Assembly (NCBI RefSeq): GCF_036323735.1
Contig: NC_086026.1
Span: 51,932,539-51,996,538, forward strand
Direction: 5' to 3'
DNA: 64,000 bases
Source: Rattus norvegicus
Taxonomy: Eukaryota > Chordata > Mammalia > Rodentia > Muridae
Both the position numbers and the translations under genes were made by a program. Below the pieces are notes generated by a model. The model was not told the origin of the DNA, did no database searches, and saw only the letters and a program-made list of their open reading frames with translations. Below are positions 11,539-22,960 of this stretch, piece by piece. Numbering within the stretch: position 1 is the stretch's first letter; each line of letters starts with the position of its first letter.

Positions 11539-12316
11539 CTGGAATGGGAAGGAGGGGGGAAGCCCCTGAGGGTCTGCAGAGCCGTTTCCACAGACACTCA
11601 CAAAAAGTGGGCCACATGGTGACTCAGCGCAGCTCAGAGGCAGTGCCCTGAGCTTTAAACCCCAAGCAGGTTTCTCTGCCCCTTGAGCTTCAGTTATGCT
11701 AACTCTAAGGAGCACCTAGAAACTCCTATCAGCTCCCCAGTTGTCCTCTAGTTTTAGAGTAGAACCTAAGGCCCCTTCAGGGATGCAAGGCCAGGTAAGG
11801 GAGCCCCCCAGTCCTTCTTTGAAGCACTGTGCCCAGTGTCTGAGAGCTGGATTCAGAGAGCAGCAGGCCCGGATTTCTTTCCCCACTTCCAGATCCTTCT
11901 CATGCAGCCGGTTGTCTAGTCAGCTCCTCTAAGAAGAATGAATCCTAACAGCAGACAGCTCCCAGGGTTGCGCGTGCATTAAATGATGCACTGTAAGCTC
12001 CCAGGTGCTCAGGAGAACCCAGAAGTGTTCCATCAAGCTCCATCAAGAAAAGCCTTTGTTTCTGTTTTGGTGGTGGCAAAGCAGTTCCCTCAAGATCCCA
12101 AGGCCCAAGGAAGAGTCCTAGCAAACCCTTTTGAAATTCATTAGAGCCCTGTGGCTGCTCTAAGACGAGGTATTATCCTGATCATAAAAGAAAAGGCTTT
12201 GAACGGCAGCAAGCCTGGACTCAGAACTAAACAGGGAAAGGAGACCCTGGGCTAAGGCTTCTCCCCTTCCCCTCCACCCCCAGCTAGTAGATGTCAGGCA
12301 TCTTGGTGTGAAGAAA

Positions 12317-12354
12317 CGATTCAGAATAACAATGTGCGATTCAGAATAACAATG
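12317..12354 (+). repeat. 20-bp tandem duplication
   Basis: The unit cgattcagaataacaatgtg occurs at 12317-12336 and again at 12337-12354, lacking only its last two bases. It is a simple local duplication in otherwise unique intron sequence. Confidence 0.9.
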
Positions 12355-12514
12355 CTGAGACTCAATGGGTTTAGTTCTGTCTGTCCCTACCAAGGCAGGC
12401 CAGGGGGAGGGCAGAAGTGTGGCAGGAGAGCCATCTCCCCAGAGCCAGTAGTCCTGAGTCTGGTAGAAAGGTACCTGCAGGCATTTGCTCACAGAGCAAT
12501 GACAGGAGAAACGT

Positions 12515-12610
12515 TTATCAAAACTTATTATGCTCTGGCTAATGTACTACATTTTTTACATGGCTTATCTTATGTAAGTCTTCATAACAATGCCGTACAG
12601 CATTAGAACT
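12515..12610 (-). mobile_element. MIR-like remnant
   Basis: The order cttattatgctctggctaa, then taagtcttcataacaatgcc, resembles reversed MIR/MIR3 text. The call is weak. Confidence 0.35.
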
Positions 12611-13334
12611 CCCGAGTTCCAGGAAGAGTGGGAAGCAGGGAGGTAAGGAACACACCTCATGCTGTGGGCAGTAAAAGGACGCTGATTTCTACCACTGTAC
12701 GTTCTCTATGCCAGCTTCAGCGCTGGCTGACACAGTCAGTTCAATTCAGAGGGGCCATCAACACAGCCCATAAAGACTCTCTCCCGTACCATCCTGAGGT
12801 TCAGGGGCAGTTGGCATCATTGACAGGTGGCACCGAGGAACATCCACTCAGTCCTTCTGTCACAGAAAATGGAGTGACTTGCGCGGTCACACATGCGGGG
12901 GACACAGCTGAGACTAAAATTCCCACTTTCTAACCTCCACCTGACCCTTAATCCAGGAGACCACATTGCCTCTTGGAAGAAAGCAGGTAGCAGCAGGTAC
13001 CGTACCTACACAGCTCCCCAGGGACATGGACAGACGTGCATTTAAAACCTAAGTGTGGAAGCCAACACTCAAGTGTGTTTGTTTTGTTTAACAATAAAAG
13101 CGGTTTCGTTTCATTTTGTTTTGTTTTGTTTTTGAGACAAGGAACCAGAGTGAGAACTTGAGGACCTGTATGATAGAGGAGAAAGCTGGGAAGGTGTGAC
13201 TCCCTATTGTTCCCATGTCTGTGTCCTGCCCCTCCCCCACTACTTTACCCCAAATCTTGAGAAGGTCCCCCTGGGAGCTGCCTGGTGAGAGATGTGGACT
13301 GGAATAACTGTGGAATAACTTGCTTCACAAAGAG

Positions 13335-13480
13335 GAGTTATGTGGTGTATGGTGGTCTGAATGAGAATGGCCCACATGGGCTCATAAGCTTGGTCCCTAG
13401 CTGGTGGAATGGCTTTGGAAGGACTAGGAGGTGTGGCTTTATTGAAGGAGGTAGGTCACTGGGGGCTTTATGTACACAGA
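13335..13480 (+). mobile_element. MaLR-like LTR, 5' part
   Basis: It contains gtggtctgaatgagaatggc, ccacatgggctcataagctt, then ggactaggaggtgtggcttt and aggtcactgggggc. This is the 5' half of the common rodent LTR-like repeat; the rest has decayed or been lost downstream. Confidence 0.6.
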
Positions 13481-14050
13481 TGGCAGGCAGACACAATGGA
13501 TCCTGCCCTCGGAGTGACCTGAGTGGATTTAGACTGCTGTGGGAGCAGCCTCTTTTTGTCCCAGCTGCAAGACGGAGAGAAGGAATACTGCATGGTCCCC
13601 ACCAGACACAGACCTGTCTTCTGCCCCAAAAGGCACTGTTCTCACCAGGAGGTCAGGGGGGCACAGAGATGGCACTCCAGGGTCTCAGTCAGGTCCTAGA
13701 CATTGAGTGATCACTGAGGCCAGAAGGATTAAAATGGGAAAGTTGAGTGAACCCCAAGGGCCTGGTCTGTAGCAATGAGAATCTTTGGAGGCTGGCTAGA
13801 AAGAGGCTAATTGTCTCCCAACCCAAAATGCACGAGATGGGCAAAGCCATTCAGTAGAGTGAGACCTGGAAGCCCAGAGGAATACAGCAGGAGGGTGGGC
13901 AGAATGGCCAGGCCTGACAAAGGTAGCCCAGAGACCCATCATCCCTTTCATCCTGGCAGGGACCCTGGGCTCTTGGGGAAAGAGCTCTCCAGGCTTCTGA
14001 CACACCAGAGGCCCTGCTCCAATTAATCTGTGGCCTCTAACCCCTCAGCT

Positions 14051-14167
14051 GCTCTGTGACCCTTTTTTTTTTTTTTCCGGAGCTGGGGACCGAACCCAGG
14101 GCCTTGCGCTTCCTAGGCAAGCGCTCTACCACTGAGCTAAATCCCCAGCCCCGCTCTGTGACCCTTT
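14051..14167 (-). mobile_element. Full-length ID SINE (BC1-derived) with 15-bp target-site duplication
   Basis: On the minus strand the body begins ggggctggggatttagctca, has the tRNA-like A box (tagctcagtggtagag) and B box (ggttcggtcccc), and ends ctccgg followed by a run of A. The body is about 14077-14152 with the A tail as T on the plus strand at 14063-14076. The direct repeat gctctgtgacccttt flanks it at 14051-14065 and 14153-14167 without a mismatch. The near-consensus sequence and intact duplication show a recent insertion. ID elements reached very high copy number in rat, which supports the species call. Confidence 0.95.
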
Positions 14168-15014
14168 AAACAGAAACAGTACATTCCTCTGCTTCACCCC
14201 ACATTCTGTGTGCTAAGAGGAAGGGCTAGAGACAAGGGCACTGAGCACCCCTAAAGGTGTGCACCCACCCCCGCTGCCCCTCAGAAAACTATACCTTCCC
14301 CTACCTGGAGTGGTCAAAAAAAAAAAAAAAATCCCAACATTGAGGCTCAAACACAGCAAGGGAGCTAATGGAACAATGTCCTCAGTCCACTGTGCCTCCA
14401 TGTCTGGGAGATCAGGGGCAAGGTTGTCAGTCAGTCACGCAGCACACCGTGGCGTCAGTCACCCAGATAGGCTTCTGCAAATCTTATTTTTGTACTTCCG
14501 CGCCTCTCCTCCTGAAGATGTCCCTCCTTTCTCTAGTCTTCACCCATCCCCCCACCCCAACACTTACAGGAGCAATTGCCCAGCGCCTAAATCATAGCCC
14601 CTGCTGATAAATCGCATAAAATATTTACTGGCATCCATAGTGCCCTGAATTTTCAATCCCGATAAGGCCATTGTCAGACGGAGCTACCCTAATCTGAAAA
14701 CACACTGCACACACGGCTGCTGTGGAACACTGCGGCTTAGCAACACCACACACTGTACGCTCTAGTGCGCGTGTGTGTGTGTTTGGGGGGGGGGTTGCCC
14801 CTTGTGATCACATGCTTACTATATCACTGCCAAGCATCCCTGAAAAGGTGTGAGACCTAACACCATTATCCATGGAAGAGATCCAAATCAAGATTTCAAG
14901 CATGGTATGAGGGGGAGGGGTATAATGGGGAGGGTGTGGGGGAGGGCAATGTCAGTTGTCTCCTGAAATCACTGCTCTACATTTTGAAGCAGGGCCTCTC
15001 CCCAAATCAGAGGC

Positions 15015-15190
15015 TCACCAGTCCAGCTAGGATGATGCCCAACAAACCCAGGGGTTCTCCTGTTTCTATCTCCCTAGTGCCAAGATTATAAAGCACATGC
15101 CACTGCTCCCAAGTTTTTATGTGGGTTCCAGAAAACCCAAACTTGGGTCTCACACTGTAGCTACTAAGCTATCTTGCAAGCCCCTTAAGA
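15015..15190 (-). mobile_element. B4-like SINE, diverged
   Basis: The reverse order of a B1-like half (tagtgccaagattataaagc, acatgccactgctccc) and an ID-like half (acttgggtctcacactgtag, taagctatcttgcaagcccc) fits the B4 composite SINE. It is diverged. Confidence 0.55.
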
Positions 15191-15773
15191 ATGATTTCCA
15201 CTGAGGGCACATTGCTTCTGCCAATGGTAAAGGTAGGAAAATGTAAGTTAGGTCATTGTAAGTTGGGACCATCCAAATACAATGCTCTATACCTGAATGG
15301 TTCCCCTTGGGGGAGCCAGGGAACCCCTTCAGACACCTCTGCAGAGCCCTAGGAAACTGCACACTGTACATTGTACTTGCTGGACCAGATCAAGTTGGAA
15401 ACTAGAGGAAGTAACTCCGAGGCCAGGGGACAGCAGTGCCTGGGAAGGCCTGTCACATTGTCTCCAGGTAGCAGCTTAAAGGAAGGGGTGCGGAGACATG
15501 GGAAAGGCAATCAGGAGACAGACTGCATTTTCAATTCACTGTCTAGAGAGGCATTGGGCTGCATGTGTGGCAGTTCCGATCCCTGGGAAGACCCTCTGTG
15601 GACTTTTCTCTAGGGAATTCAACTGTGGGTGGGAAGTGGACAGTGAGAAAGGCCGATTATCTCCAGCTCAGGGAGCCTCTGAGCCTGCAAGTCTAAACAA
15701 ACAAAAATGTTTTAAAATAAACTTTGTATTTGTGTTGCCAAAACCTTTTAAAATTAACTCTGTATTTGTGTTA

Positions 15774-15960
15774 GAGAGAGAGAGAGAGAGAATATGCATG
15801 TTCTCACACATGTGAGCACACATGCTCATGAGGAGTTAGAGAACACTTTCTGGACCCCATGCTTTTTCTACTCCGTGGATCCTGGGGTTCCAGCTCAGGC
15901 CGGCATGCTTGTCGTTGACCCATCTCTCGGGTCTCAGAAGTTGGTACTTTTATTTCCAGG
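15774..15960 (-). mobile_element. Rodent SINE fragment (B3/B4 type) with GA tail
   Basis: A short GA run precedes cacatgtgagcacacatgct, catgaggagttagagaacac, then a ggatcctggggttccagctc stretch and gacccatctctcgggt, matching the reversed body of a rodent tRNA-type SINE. It is partial and diverged. Confidence 0.45.
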
Positions 15961-16521
15961 CCGTGGGAGATTCGCAGAAGAGAAAACACGCATTGCTTGG
16001 TAATGCTGGGCCGGGCACAGCCGCCATCACAGGGGTTAAACTCCACTCTCCCTTCAGGTTTCCACCACCCACACCCCAATCTTTCTCTCTTGTAGGATGG
16101 GGACAGAATGCTGGCCCAGCGGCAGGCCTGCCTGCCAAGGCTGGGCAGAGGAGCCTGGGGAACCCATTAGTTTCCATCAGGATCAAAGTGGATCAATGTG
16201 GAGCCCAATAGGCAGCTGCTCTGGGAGGAAGGGCATAGGCTGGTTTCCAGAACTAGAAGGCAGGGGAGGGGCCCGAGAGCCAGAGAGGACATCAAGGCTC
16301 TGAAAGTGGATCTAGAGTTGGTTAGAGACACAGGACAGGGGCATAGATGCTTGAGGAATGTCTCTGCAGGGGACACAGAATCCAATATCAAAACCTAAAA
16401 GCAGGGCCTGCGTAGATGGCTTAGGGTTTGAGTGCTTACTGCACAGAAGTTCCAAGTGTAGTGAGGAAAGCAAACCTCAAAAAAGAAAAAGAAAAAGAAA
16501 AGGAAAAAAAAACAGGTGAAG

Positions 16522-16667
16522 GTCTGTCAAGATGGTTCAGCAGGAAAGGGTGTTTGCTGCCCAGTGATGGCCTAAGTTTGATCCCTGGGACCTACAGGAT
16601 CCCAGGATCCCTGGGAGAAGGAAAGAACTACCTCCTATAAGTTGTGTTCTCTCTCTCTCTCTCTCTC

Positions 16668-16705
<38 letters not shown>

Positions 16706-16772
16706 CCTCCCTCCCTCTCCCTCCTCCCTCTCCCTCCTCCCCTCTCTCTTTTCTCTCTCTCTGTCTCTCTCT

Positions 16773-16825
<53 letters not shown>
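16522..16825 (+). mobile_element. B2/B3-type SINE with CT and CA tail
   Basis: It starts gtctgtcaagatggttcagc, has aagtttgatccctgggacct, and continues into a composite tail: (CT)n from 16649 to about 16774 and (CA)n from 16776 to 16824. Another short B2-like piece precedes it at about 16400-16450, and a GAAAAA-type simple repeat lies at 16480-16505. The tail is probably length-variable. Confidence 0.7.
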
Positions 16826-16826
<1 letters not shown>

Positions 16827-16841
16827 ACAGTAATACATCAG

Positions 16842-17060
16842 GCTGCTGGAGAGTAGTTCGGTTGGTTGAGCTTTGCCCAGCTTGCAGGAATCCCTGGCTT
16901 CAACCTCCAGCATCATATAAAAGGAGCAAGGGACCTCATACCACGATCCCAGCCATCTGTTGTTAGAGACAGGAGGGTTGGAAAGTTCAAGGTTACCTCT
17001 GGCTACACAGTGAGTCTGAGGCCATCCTGTGACACATGCAACCAATCTCAAAGAAGAAAA
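16842..17060 (+). mobile_element. B4 SINE
   Basis: It begins with an ID-like half (tctggagagtagttcggttg-like text, then ttgagctttgcccagcttgc) and continues with a B1-like half (tcccagccatctgttgttag, gacaggagggttggaaag, ctacacagtgagtctgaggc). The ID-plus-B1 order defines B4. Confidence 0.65.
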
Positions 17061-17397
17061 TACAAGTGCAGCTGGTCCCCTCTGCACTTCCCTTCCTCTG
17101 CTCCTCCACTAGCCGACTCCCTCAGTACAGCACTTGGCTGTAGGAAGTGCTGTCTTCCCAGGGAGCAAAGTGCTGTGAAGTCCTGGGGGAATCAGTTAGT
17201 GCTGGTGGACTGACCTTGGGGAGGACCTTGGGGGGAATGCAATATGTTAGATGAGTGTGATGTGGTGCCTGGTGCCCTTGACCCTGCCCAGTGCTCATCT
17301 TTCTTCCCTTGCCAAGTGTCAAAGCCAGGCTGCATGGCTGATAAACATTCTCTGTGGCACCAATTAATTTCCCTCTTTTTGCAGGGACGGACGGGGT

Positions 17398-17492
17398 CAG
17401 TTGGAGACTAGGTCTTTTCCTTATGTAACCCAGGGTGGCCTCAAATTCATCATCCTTCTCCTTCAACGTCCTGAGTGCCACCCCACCTAGCT
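17398..17492 (-). mobile_element. B1 SINE, diverged
   Basis: The reversed B1 text includes atgtaacccagggtggcctc, caaattcatcatcc and gtcctgagtgccacccc. It is old and truncated. Confidence 0.55.
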
Positions 17493-18415
17493 GGAGAAAC
17501 TGAGTCTCACCAGAGGAGGTGAGAGAACAGAGTGACTGGTCACTACACGGTGAGGGGCACATTTCAGATCCAAGTGTGGAAACAATGCCTTTCCCATGCC
17601 CCTGTCCTGTCCCATCTCACACCTGAGGCTGGCCCCGGGAACAGGGAGGGTGGAGAAGGCCGTGGAACTGAGGTGGAAGGGAAGAGGTCCACAAGAGACA
17701 GAGGTCTGGGTAGGTGTGGATCAAGCACAATTGTTCAGCTCCGGCACCTGGCTCCAACTGCACCACTCACATGCGGAGGTCTCTGTGCTCCCCATGTGTA
17801 GGAGAAGGTAGTCCTCACTCCTGTCTCTCCTGCGTGGATTAGAGGAGTAAGCAAGGCCAAGGGGGATGGGAACCATGTGACCTTGAAATTGAACGTCACC
17901 TCTCCTTTCATTCTGCATATAATAATATGGATAACAGAATCCATCATACACGGTCATTTTCACTTCTCCGGTTTAAACTGTAGGATGTAAATGCTCTGGG
18001 TAACGTCAAGGATCAAACCCAGGACCTGAGAACTTAAGGTTAAGATAATATAAACACTCCCGGCACAGTGCTCAGTACGCTGTAAATATCACTGGGTTAT
18101 GGGGTTACTGTCCCCTCCCCAGATCAGCCTGTAGGTGCATGGTTAAGTCTATAACATTGTGGACAAGAGGCTTCTCACAGCAGCTCACAGAGAAAGTCCA
18201 CTACTGCCCCAAATACTCTTTGAAAGCATGCTGAGGGGCAAGCCATAACGTCCACCTTGTCAGCCAGTTGCAGGGTACGATGACAGTCATCAAATTTGCA
18301 TCATCCTCTGGGTGTGGGGACCTCCTCAACATCTCTGGCAACCGGAAAGAATGGCTCAGAAAGGCGGAGTGTCTGCTGAACATCAAACAACTCCTCTGGG
18401 TTACAACAGTGAGGT

Positions 18416-18418
<3 letters not shown>

Positions 18419-18483
<65 letters not shown>

Positions 18484-18745
18484 GCATATGCTTTCAAGTA
18501 GAGGCCACTGGTTGATTTTGGATGCCCCTCAATCACTGTCCTTATATTTTGGGACAGTGATACTGGAGCTCAACAATTTGGCTAGACCGGCTGGCCACAG
18601 AGCCTCCTGTTTCTGCTCCTCCAGCATTGAGATTGCAACTGTCTACCACCGACTAGGTTTTTAAGTGGCTTATATGAGGATCTAGACTTGAGTCCCCATG
18701 GTTACATGGTGGCAAGCACTTCACTAACAACCACTTCATCCTCCC
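18419..18745 (-). mobile_element. B4 SINE with a (CT)n tail
   Basis: A pure (CT)n of about 61 bases at 18419-18480 is followed by gcatatgctttcaagtagag, then reversed B1-like text (ctcaacaatttggctagacc, ggctggccacagagcctcct) and an ID-like end with tggcaagcacttcactaaca. The microsatellite is the tail of this element. Confidence 0.6.
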
Positions 18746-20519
18746 CAGCATGGTTCTCTTTCCCACCACCATCTTGCCTCTCTCTTAGACGACACTTCTT
18801 CCTATGACCATGACACGTGTGTTTCCATAGCCACCGTGGGAAACACAACTCCCCCTTGGAAGCCCTCTTCCAGCCAACTTCCTTTGGGTTCTGTGCGGAT
18901 AACTAGGAGGGCCGTGGCAGGGCCACTCGAGACATCTCCTTAACCTTTTCAGAGATAAAACTTAGAGACTTTCTGACTTTTCTTTCCTCGTTAAAGAAGA
19001 GTAACGTAATTCACCATGCCTGGTCCCAAACCTGCTTATTAAAATAAAACCTCCTTCTGGGAAACAGGAGCATGCATGGTCGGCTCCCTGTGGAATGATC
19101 CCCGTTATGCGATTCCGAGGTGGAGAAATAGAATTAGATTCCTGTTCCTAATTCCACCCTCAGTGTCTCTTGGCCCAGCATTAATAAGGAAGACGGAAGA
19201 AGGTCTCACCCAGAGCTCCGAGCCACAATTCCCTGCAGCCCCTCATTTTCTCAGCCTTTGATTAGATTTTTAATCTTCTCTGCCCTTGAACTTCTCCAGC
19301 CTGCCCCACCTTCCTTCCCCTGGCCTGGTGGGTGGGGAAAACCTAGTGAATTCTCTAAGCACATTATGCTCTGGCTGGAGGCCCTGAGCCTGTGTCCAGA
19401 CATCCATGAGTTTTCCAGACCCTGGACTGTATTCAGCCACCCTCCTCCATTTTCCAGGACAATGGGGACCTCTGCTTCAGAAGTCTCCATTCCTGCCAGG
19501 CAGAGCCTACACTGAAACTGCTGCCTGTTGACTGTGTGCACAGATGTGGGGAGTGGGAGGATGGGACACTGAGTGGTGAGCCCCAGCCTGAGCTAGGAGG
19601 ACCTGAAGAAGAATCCTGACTTTGCCATGATAAGACCTTAAAGTCCCTTAAAACGAAACAAAACACCCAATGTTGTTTTCTCCACTTCAGCATGCCTGAG
19701 AAGGGGAGGATGTGCCAGGATCCTAACGGAAAGGGTGCTGAGCTTGGAGACAGCAGTATCCATCTAAGTATCAGTGCAGACTTGATGTTTCACATGCACC
19801 CAAGCCACAGACTTCCTCAGGCCCCATAAGAGCTAGAGGAGAGAGACAGGCTCAGTGTCTAAGCAGGTATAATAAGATGGACCATGGCTTAGACACAAGA
19901 AAGAATTTCCTGAGGGGTGGGTGAGCTCTTGCTAACTAGCACCGAGGTAGACTTCGAGACAACTTTTGCCTCCAGATATTTCCGACAGCCTTTTCCTCTA
20001 GCTCTTAAAGGCCCTGCTGTGTAAGTCCCATTAGAGTGTCTTTGTCACAATCAATTCCCAGAATGGGGAGGGGGGCTCGATTCTTGGACATCGCTCATTG
20101 ATGCTGGGTACTATATACAGAGGGCAGAAAGACAGCACCCCCCAACCACATTCCACCAACTATTAGCGTACTGTGGACTACCAGATCGTCATGAGGCTTT
20201 GGGGAGACTATTTGGAGAGGCACGGGCATCTTGGAATGACCACGCCAAGTCGAAGTGTGAGTTGCCACAAGAGGGGGAGAAGAGGATGACGGTTCATTTT
20301 CTATTCACTTAGCTCTTTCTATAACCACAGAACTCTTTGGCCATACTCATTCACATCAGAGCAATGCTGTCCCGCAGAGCTTTCCGCACTGCTATGCTAT
20401 TCTGTCTCAGCGCTCACCAGTGGGTGGCCAATGGCTACAAGTGACTGCTGAACACCTGAAGTGAGGACAGTGAGACTGAGGGGTTTAGTGTAAATTTATC
20501 TTATTGCATTTTTTAAAAA

Positions 20520-20615
20520 TAAACTGACTCTTGCTCTGTGGCCTCTGATGGCTTCCATCTACAGCAAGCCTCCTGTCTAAGGTTACAGAGGAGCACGGCC
20601 ACACCCAGCTCTGAA
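20520..20615 (-). mobile_element. B1 SINE, old
   Basis: Reversed B1 traces such as gactcttgctctgtggcctc, gcctcctgtctaaggtta and cacggccacacccagctctg suggest a decayed B1. Confidence 0.5.
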
Positions 20616-20744
20616 CATTTCATTTTCCTTAGTTCAGATTTGACATTTCAATGGTGAAAAGTGACCTGGGACTCCTGCATAGGTCAGCTCTGAACCCAGT
20701 TTGACAAATGCAAAGGAAAGGCTGGTAACACAAACTACTTTCCA

Positions 20745-20880
20745 GGAAACCTGGATTTAAGCCTCAACTCTACCACTCATTAGCTATGGGACTCGAGACA
20801 AGGGCAACTCTTCCCTGAGTTCTTTCCTCGTTTGTACTGAAGAGACTTGATGTCTGTCTGCTCAGCCCTTGCCAAAGCCC
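20745..20880 (+). mobile_element. MIR SINE
   Basis: It matches the MIR core order: aacctggatttaagcctcaa, ctctaccactcattagctat, gggactcgagacaagggcaa, then ttcctcgtttgtactg. This is a mammal-wide old SINE. Confidence 0.65.
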
Positions 20881-21419
20881 TTCAGTGAGCCTCCAGCCTG
20901 AGAACCCTAACACACCCCATTCCCTACAAAGTCACTTTCTTGTATGAGTTGCTTCAGTGCCCATGTTGACCGACAGTGAGAGGAGCTGGCGTGTTCTTGC
21001 GCGTGACCCATGTGCGAGCCTTCACAGGGCCTTTTTGCTGGAACCCTTCGGAACCAGCAGATAAGACCAGAGATAGGGATTTCCTTCTTCAACTGCCTTC
21101 GTTTATCTCTTATAGAATATCCATTATTCCTGAAGTCAACTCCTCCTCAGTCATAGGACCAGTATCTCTTCTTTTGCTTTCCTCTCCCTTGGCCTGCATC
21201 TCTCTTCCCTGTTAACCTAAGTCTTTTGGATCTTTCCAGGTTCATCTGAAGCCCCACCTAAGCCTGGACACTTTTCCTGGCATCCCTGGTTTCAGAGAAT
21301 CTCCTCTCGTGAGCCACAGGGCTCACCTGACACTTAGCAGTTTGTCAGGGGACAGCTCACAGTGCAGGCAATGGCCCTTCTTGGTGTCCACTTTGGGCTC
21401 TGAAAGAGCTTGGGTTGTC

Positions 21420-21560
21420 TGGAGACCTGTTTGGTTCTGCTGCATAAGGTTTAGGACAAGGAGTGAGTCACTTTACCTCCGAGTCTCAACTTCCTCAACT
21501 TGGAAACGGGGACTGCCATGGCTTTCAAACCCCTGGCTGGTTGCAATAATTAGGTACAGA
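21420..21560 (+). mobile_element. MIR SINE, diverged
   Basis: The order gagtcactttacctccgagt, ctcaacttcctcaacttgga, aacggggactgcc and ataattaggtacag follows the 3' half of MIR. Confidence 0.5.
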
Positions 21561-22347
21561 TAAAACATATGGGAGATCGGGCTTTGCTGAGTAGACAGAA
21601 AAGCTGGAGGATGGACACAAAAGTGTACTTGTGGAGGCAGTCAAGGGTAAGGTGGGCTGAAGTGGGTACTTCTGACCTGTCCCGTGGTTTTGTTTTTAGA
21701 TATTACTTGGATTCGAGGATAGAGGGAGGCCTTGCTTAGAGCAGCTCAGACAAGTCCAAGACGGGTCCTGGCAGAAGAGAGCACGCGTCCATAAATGAGC
21801 ACAGCCCATGGCGACCCGCAGGGTAAGGAACAACTTGCATTGCTCACCTCCGCAGGTGACATGCTAGGTTCAAGCACTGGCCACCAGGACACACAGAGGC
21901 CAGCATCTAAACCGACAATAGGCAGGTATATGAATGCCACCCGGGCTCCACGAACACACATGTTTGCTGACTCAAATTAGCTAAATCTCATAAACACTGA
22001 ATCTACGTCTCGAAATTGTGTGCGAGACGCAGAAAATGCATTTCCAAACCCGTGTTTGCAGAAAGAGAAAAGAGGATGCTTTATCAGGGATTGACCTTGG
22101 ACCTTGTTCCATCAGCAAAACCTGCTCTCCGGGGGAAGATACTCTTCAGCTCATCAAGTAGAAATGCATTCAATTTTGTGTTCCCACCTCTCTCTCTCTC
22201 CCTCTCTCTTTGTATCTCCTTAACAATGAGGCTGAAAATGTGGGAATTGAGTTTGCAGATACAAAAGGACTTGGCAGTTGGCCAGTCTCTCTGCAGCCTA
22301 GTTCCATGCCAAAGGGTGCTTATGGGCACTGTTTCTCTTTTACACAT

Positions 22348-22357
22348 GGGGGGGGGG

Positions 22358-22402
<45 letters not shown>
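22348..22402 (+). repeat. G-run plus (GA)n array
   Basis: Eleven G residues (22348-22358) are followed by about 21 GA units to 22402. It sits 137 bases below the donor of the 166-base Grik4 exon, that is, just inside the following intron, where the transcript reads (TC)n. Confidence 0.95.
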
Positions 22403-22407
<5 letters not shown>

Positions 22408-22538
22408 CATGTGTTTATTATAGTGAGAGTAGAATCCTAGAGACACCCCCTTCCTGGTTTGTTGCAGGTGCCCACAGCTTGGCAGAAATAAACAAGACCG
22501 GCCCGTCTGGCCATGGAGCGAGCCCGGGGAATACGTAC

Positions 22539-22704
22539 ATTCTGCTTTGGCACAGATGAGGCAGGCGGTGGTGCAGTTGAAGAAGTTCAGGATCCCAGCC
22601 ACAGCCACGCTGATGTCGGTGTTGCTGGGGTGAAGGTTCAGGGTGGTGAATCTCTGGAGTTGGAACCTGACAAACTCCTCTGGGGCCACTTTGAAATGAG
22701 GGAC
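22539..22704 (-). CDS. Grik4: Grik4 coding exon, amino-terminal domain with N-glycosylation site
   Basis: This 166-base exon reads VPHFKVAPEEFVRFQLQR, then FTTLNLHPSNTDISVAVAG, then ILNFFNCTTACLICAKAE, and ends in the first base of a Cys codon. The sequence FNCT is an N-glycosylation sequon in the extracellular domain. The PEEF and LHPSN motifs are typical of KA1/KA2 subunits. The acceptor is preceded by a long pyrimidine run on the minus strand (about 22707-22741). The donor is gtacgt after a T, a non-consensus exon end. Phase is 0 in and 1 out. The codon completes as T|GC (Cys) with the exon at 11538, which confirms that the two are consecutive. Confidence 0.97.
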
Positions 22705-22706
22705 CT

Positions 22707-22741
22707 GGCAAGAAGAGAAAGAGAGAGAGAAAAAAAAAAAG
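22707..22741 (-). promoter_or_regulatory. Grik4: Long polypyrimidine tract at the Grik4 166-base exon acceptor
   Basis: On the minus strand the bases before the acceptor AG are an almost pure run of T and CT (11 T, then TCTCTCTC-type text, then cttcttgccag). Such a tract is a strong U2AF/PTB binding site. It partly resembles a microsatellite, so its length may vary. Confidence 0.8.
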
Positions 22742-22956
22742 ACAACAAGGAGAATCTAGATCCAGAATGACAGAGAGATGGAAAGCAGGATGGGTGACCC
22801 AGGCTGTGCCTCAGCAGAAGTCTTCTTTTGCTGAACACCATTGAAAACGCACCAAGAGAAAAGCAGCATGCAGGACCTGGGCTCCAAGTCCATGGGAGTA
22901 CGACATGGTAGCATCCCTGGCAAGACCCGGAACAAGTCACCCTTTGGCTAGAGACA

Positions 22957-22960
22957 TACA

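Larger units (their letters stand above)
11539..22538 (-). other. Grik4: Grik4 intron, 11.0 kb
   Basis: The intron lies between the 166-base and 179-base exons. Its recognisable contents are a 20-bp tandem duplication (12317-12354), a MIR-like piece (12515-12610), an LTR 5' end (13335-13480), the ID SINE (14051-14167), B4/B1 pieces (15015-17492), a CT-tailed B4 (18419-18745), a B1 (20520-20615), MIR pieces (20745-21560) and a GA array (22360-22402). I recognise nothing in 11540-12310, 12620-13330, 13490-14050, 17500-18415, 18750-20515 and 21570-22345. Parts of 19000-19290 look like a conserved noncoding block. Confidence 0.9.

Noticed and set aside
11319..11651. 110-residue plus-strand frame over the 179-base exon
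   Set aside because: It is the antisense shadow of Grik4 coding sequence.
14077..14152. A tRNA-Ala gene or functional BC1 RNA gene
   Set aside because: It has tRNA-derived A and B boxes, but the target-site duplication and A tail mark it as an ID retroposon copy, not the source gene.
22084..22689. 201-residue minus-strand frame
   Set aside because: Only its first part is the real Grik4 exon (to 22539). The rest reads through the donor into intron and the CT array.
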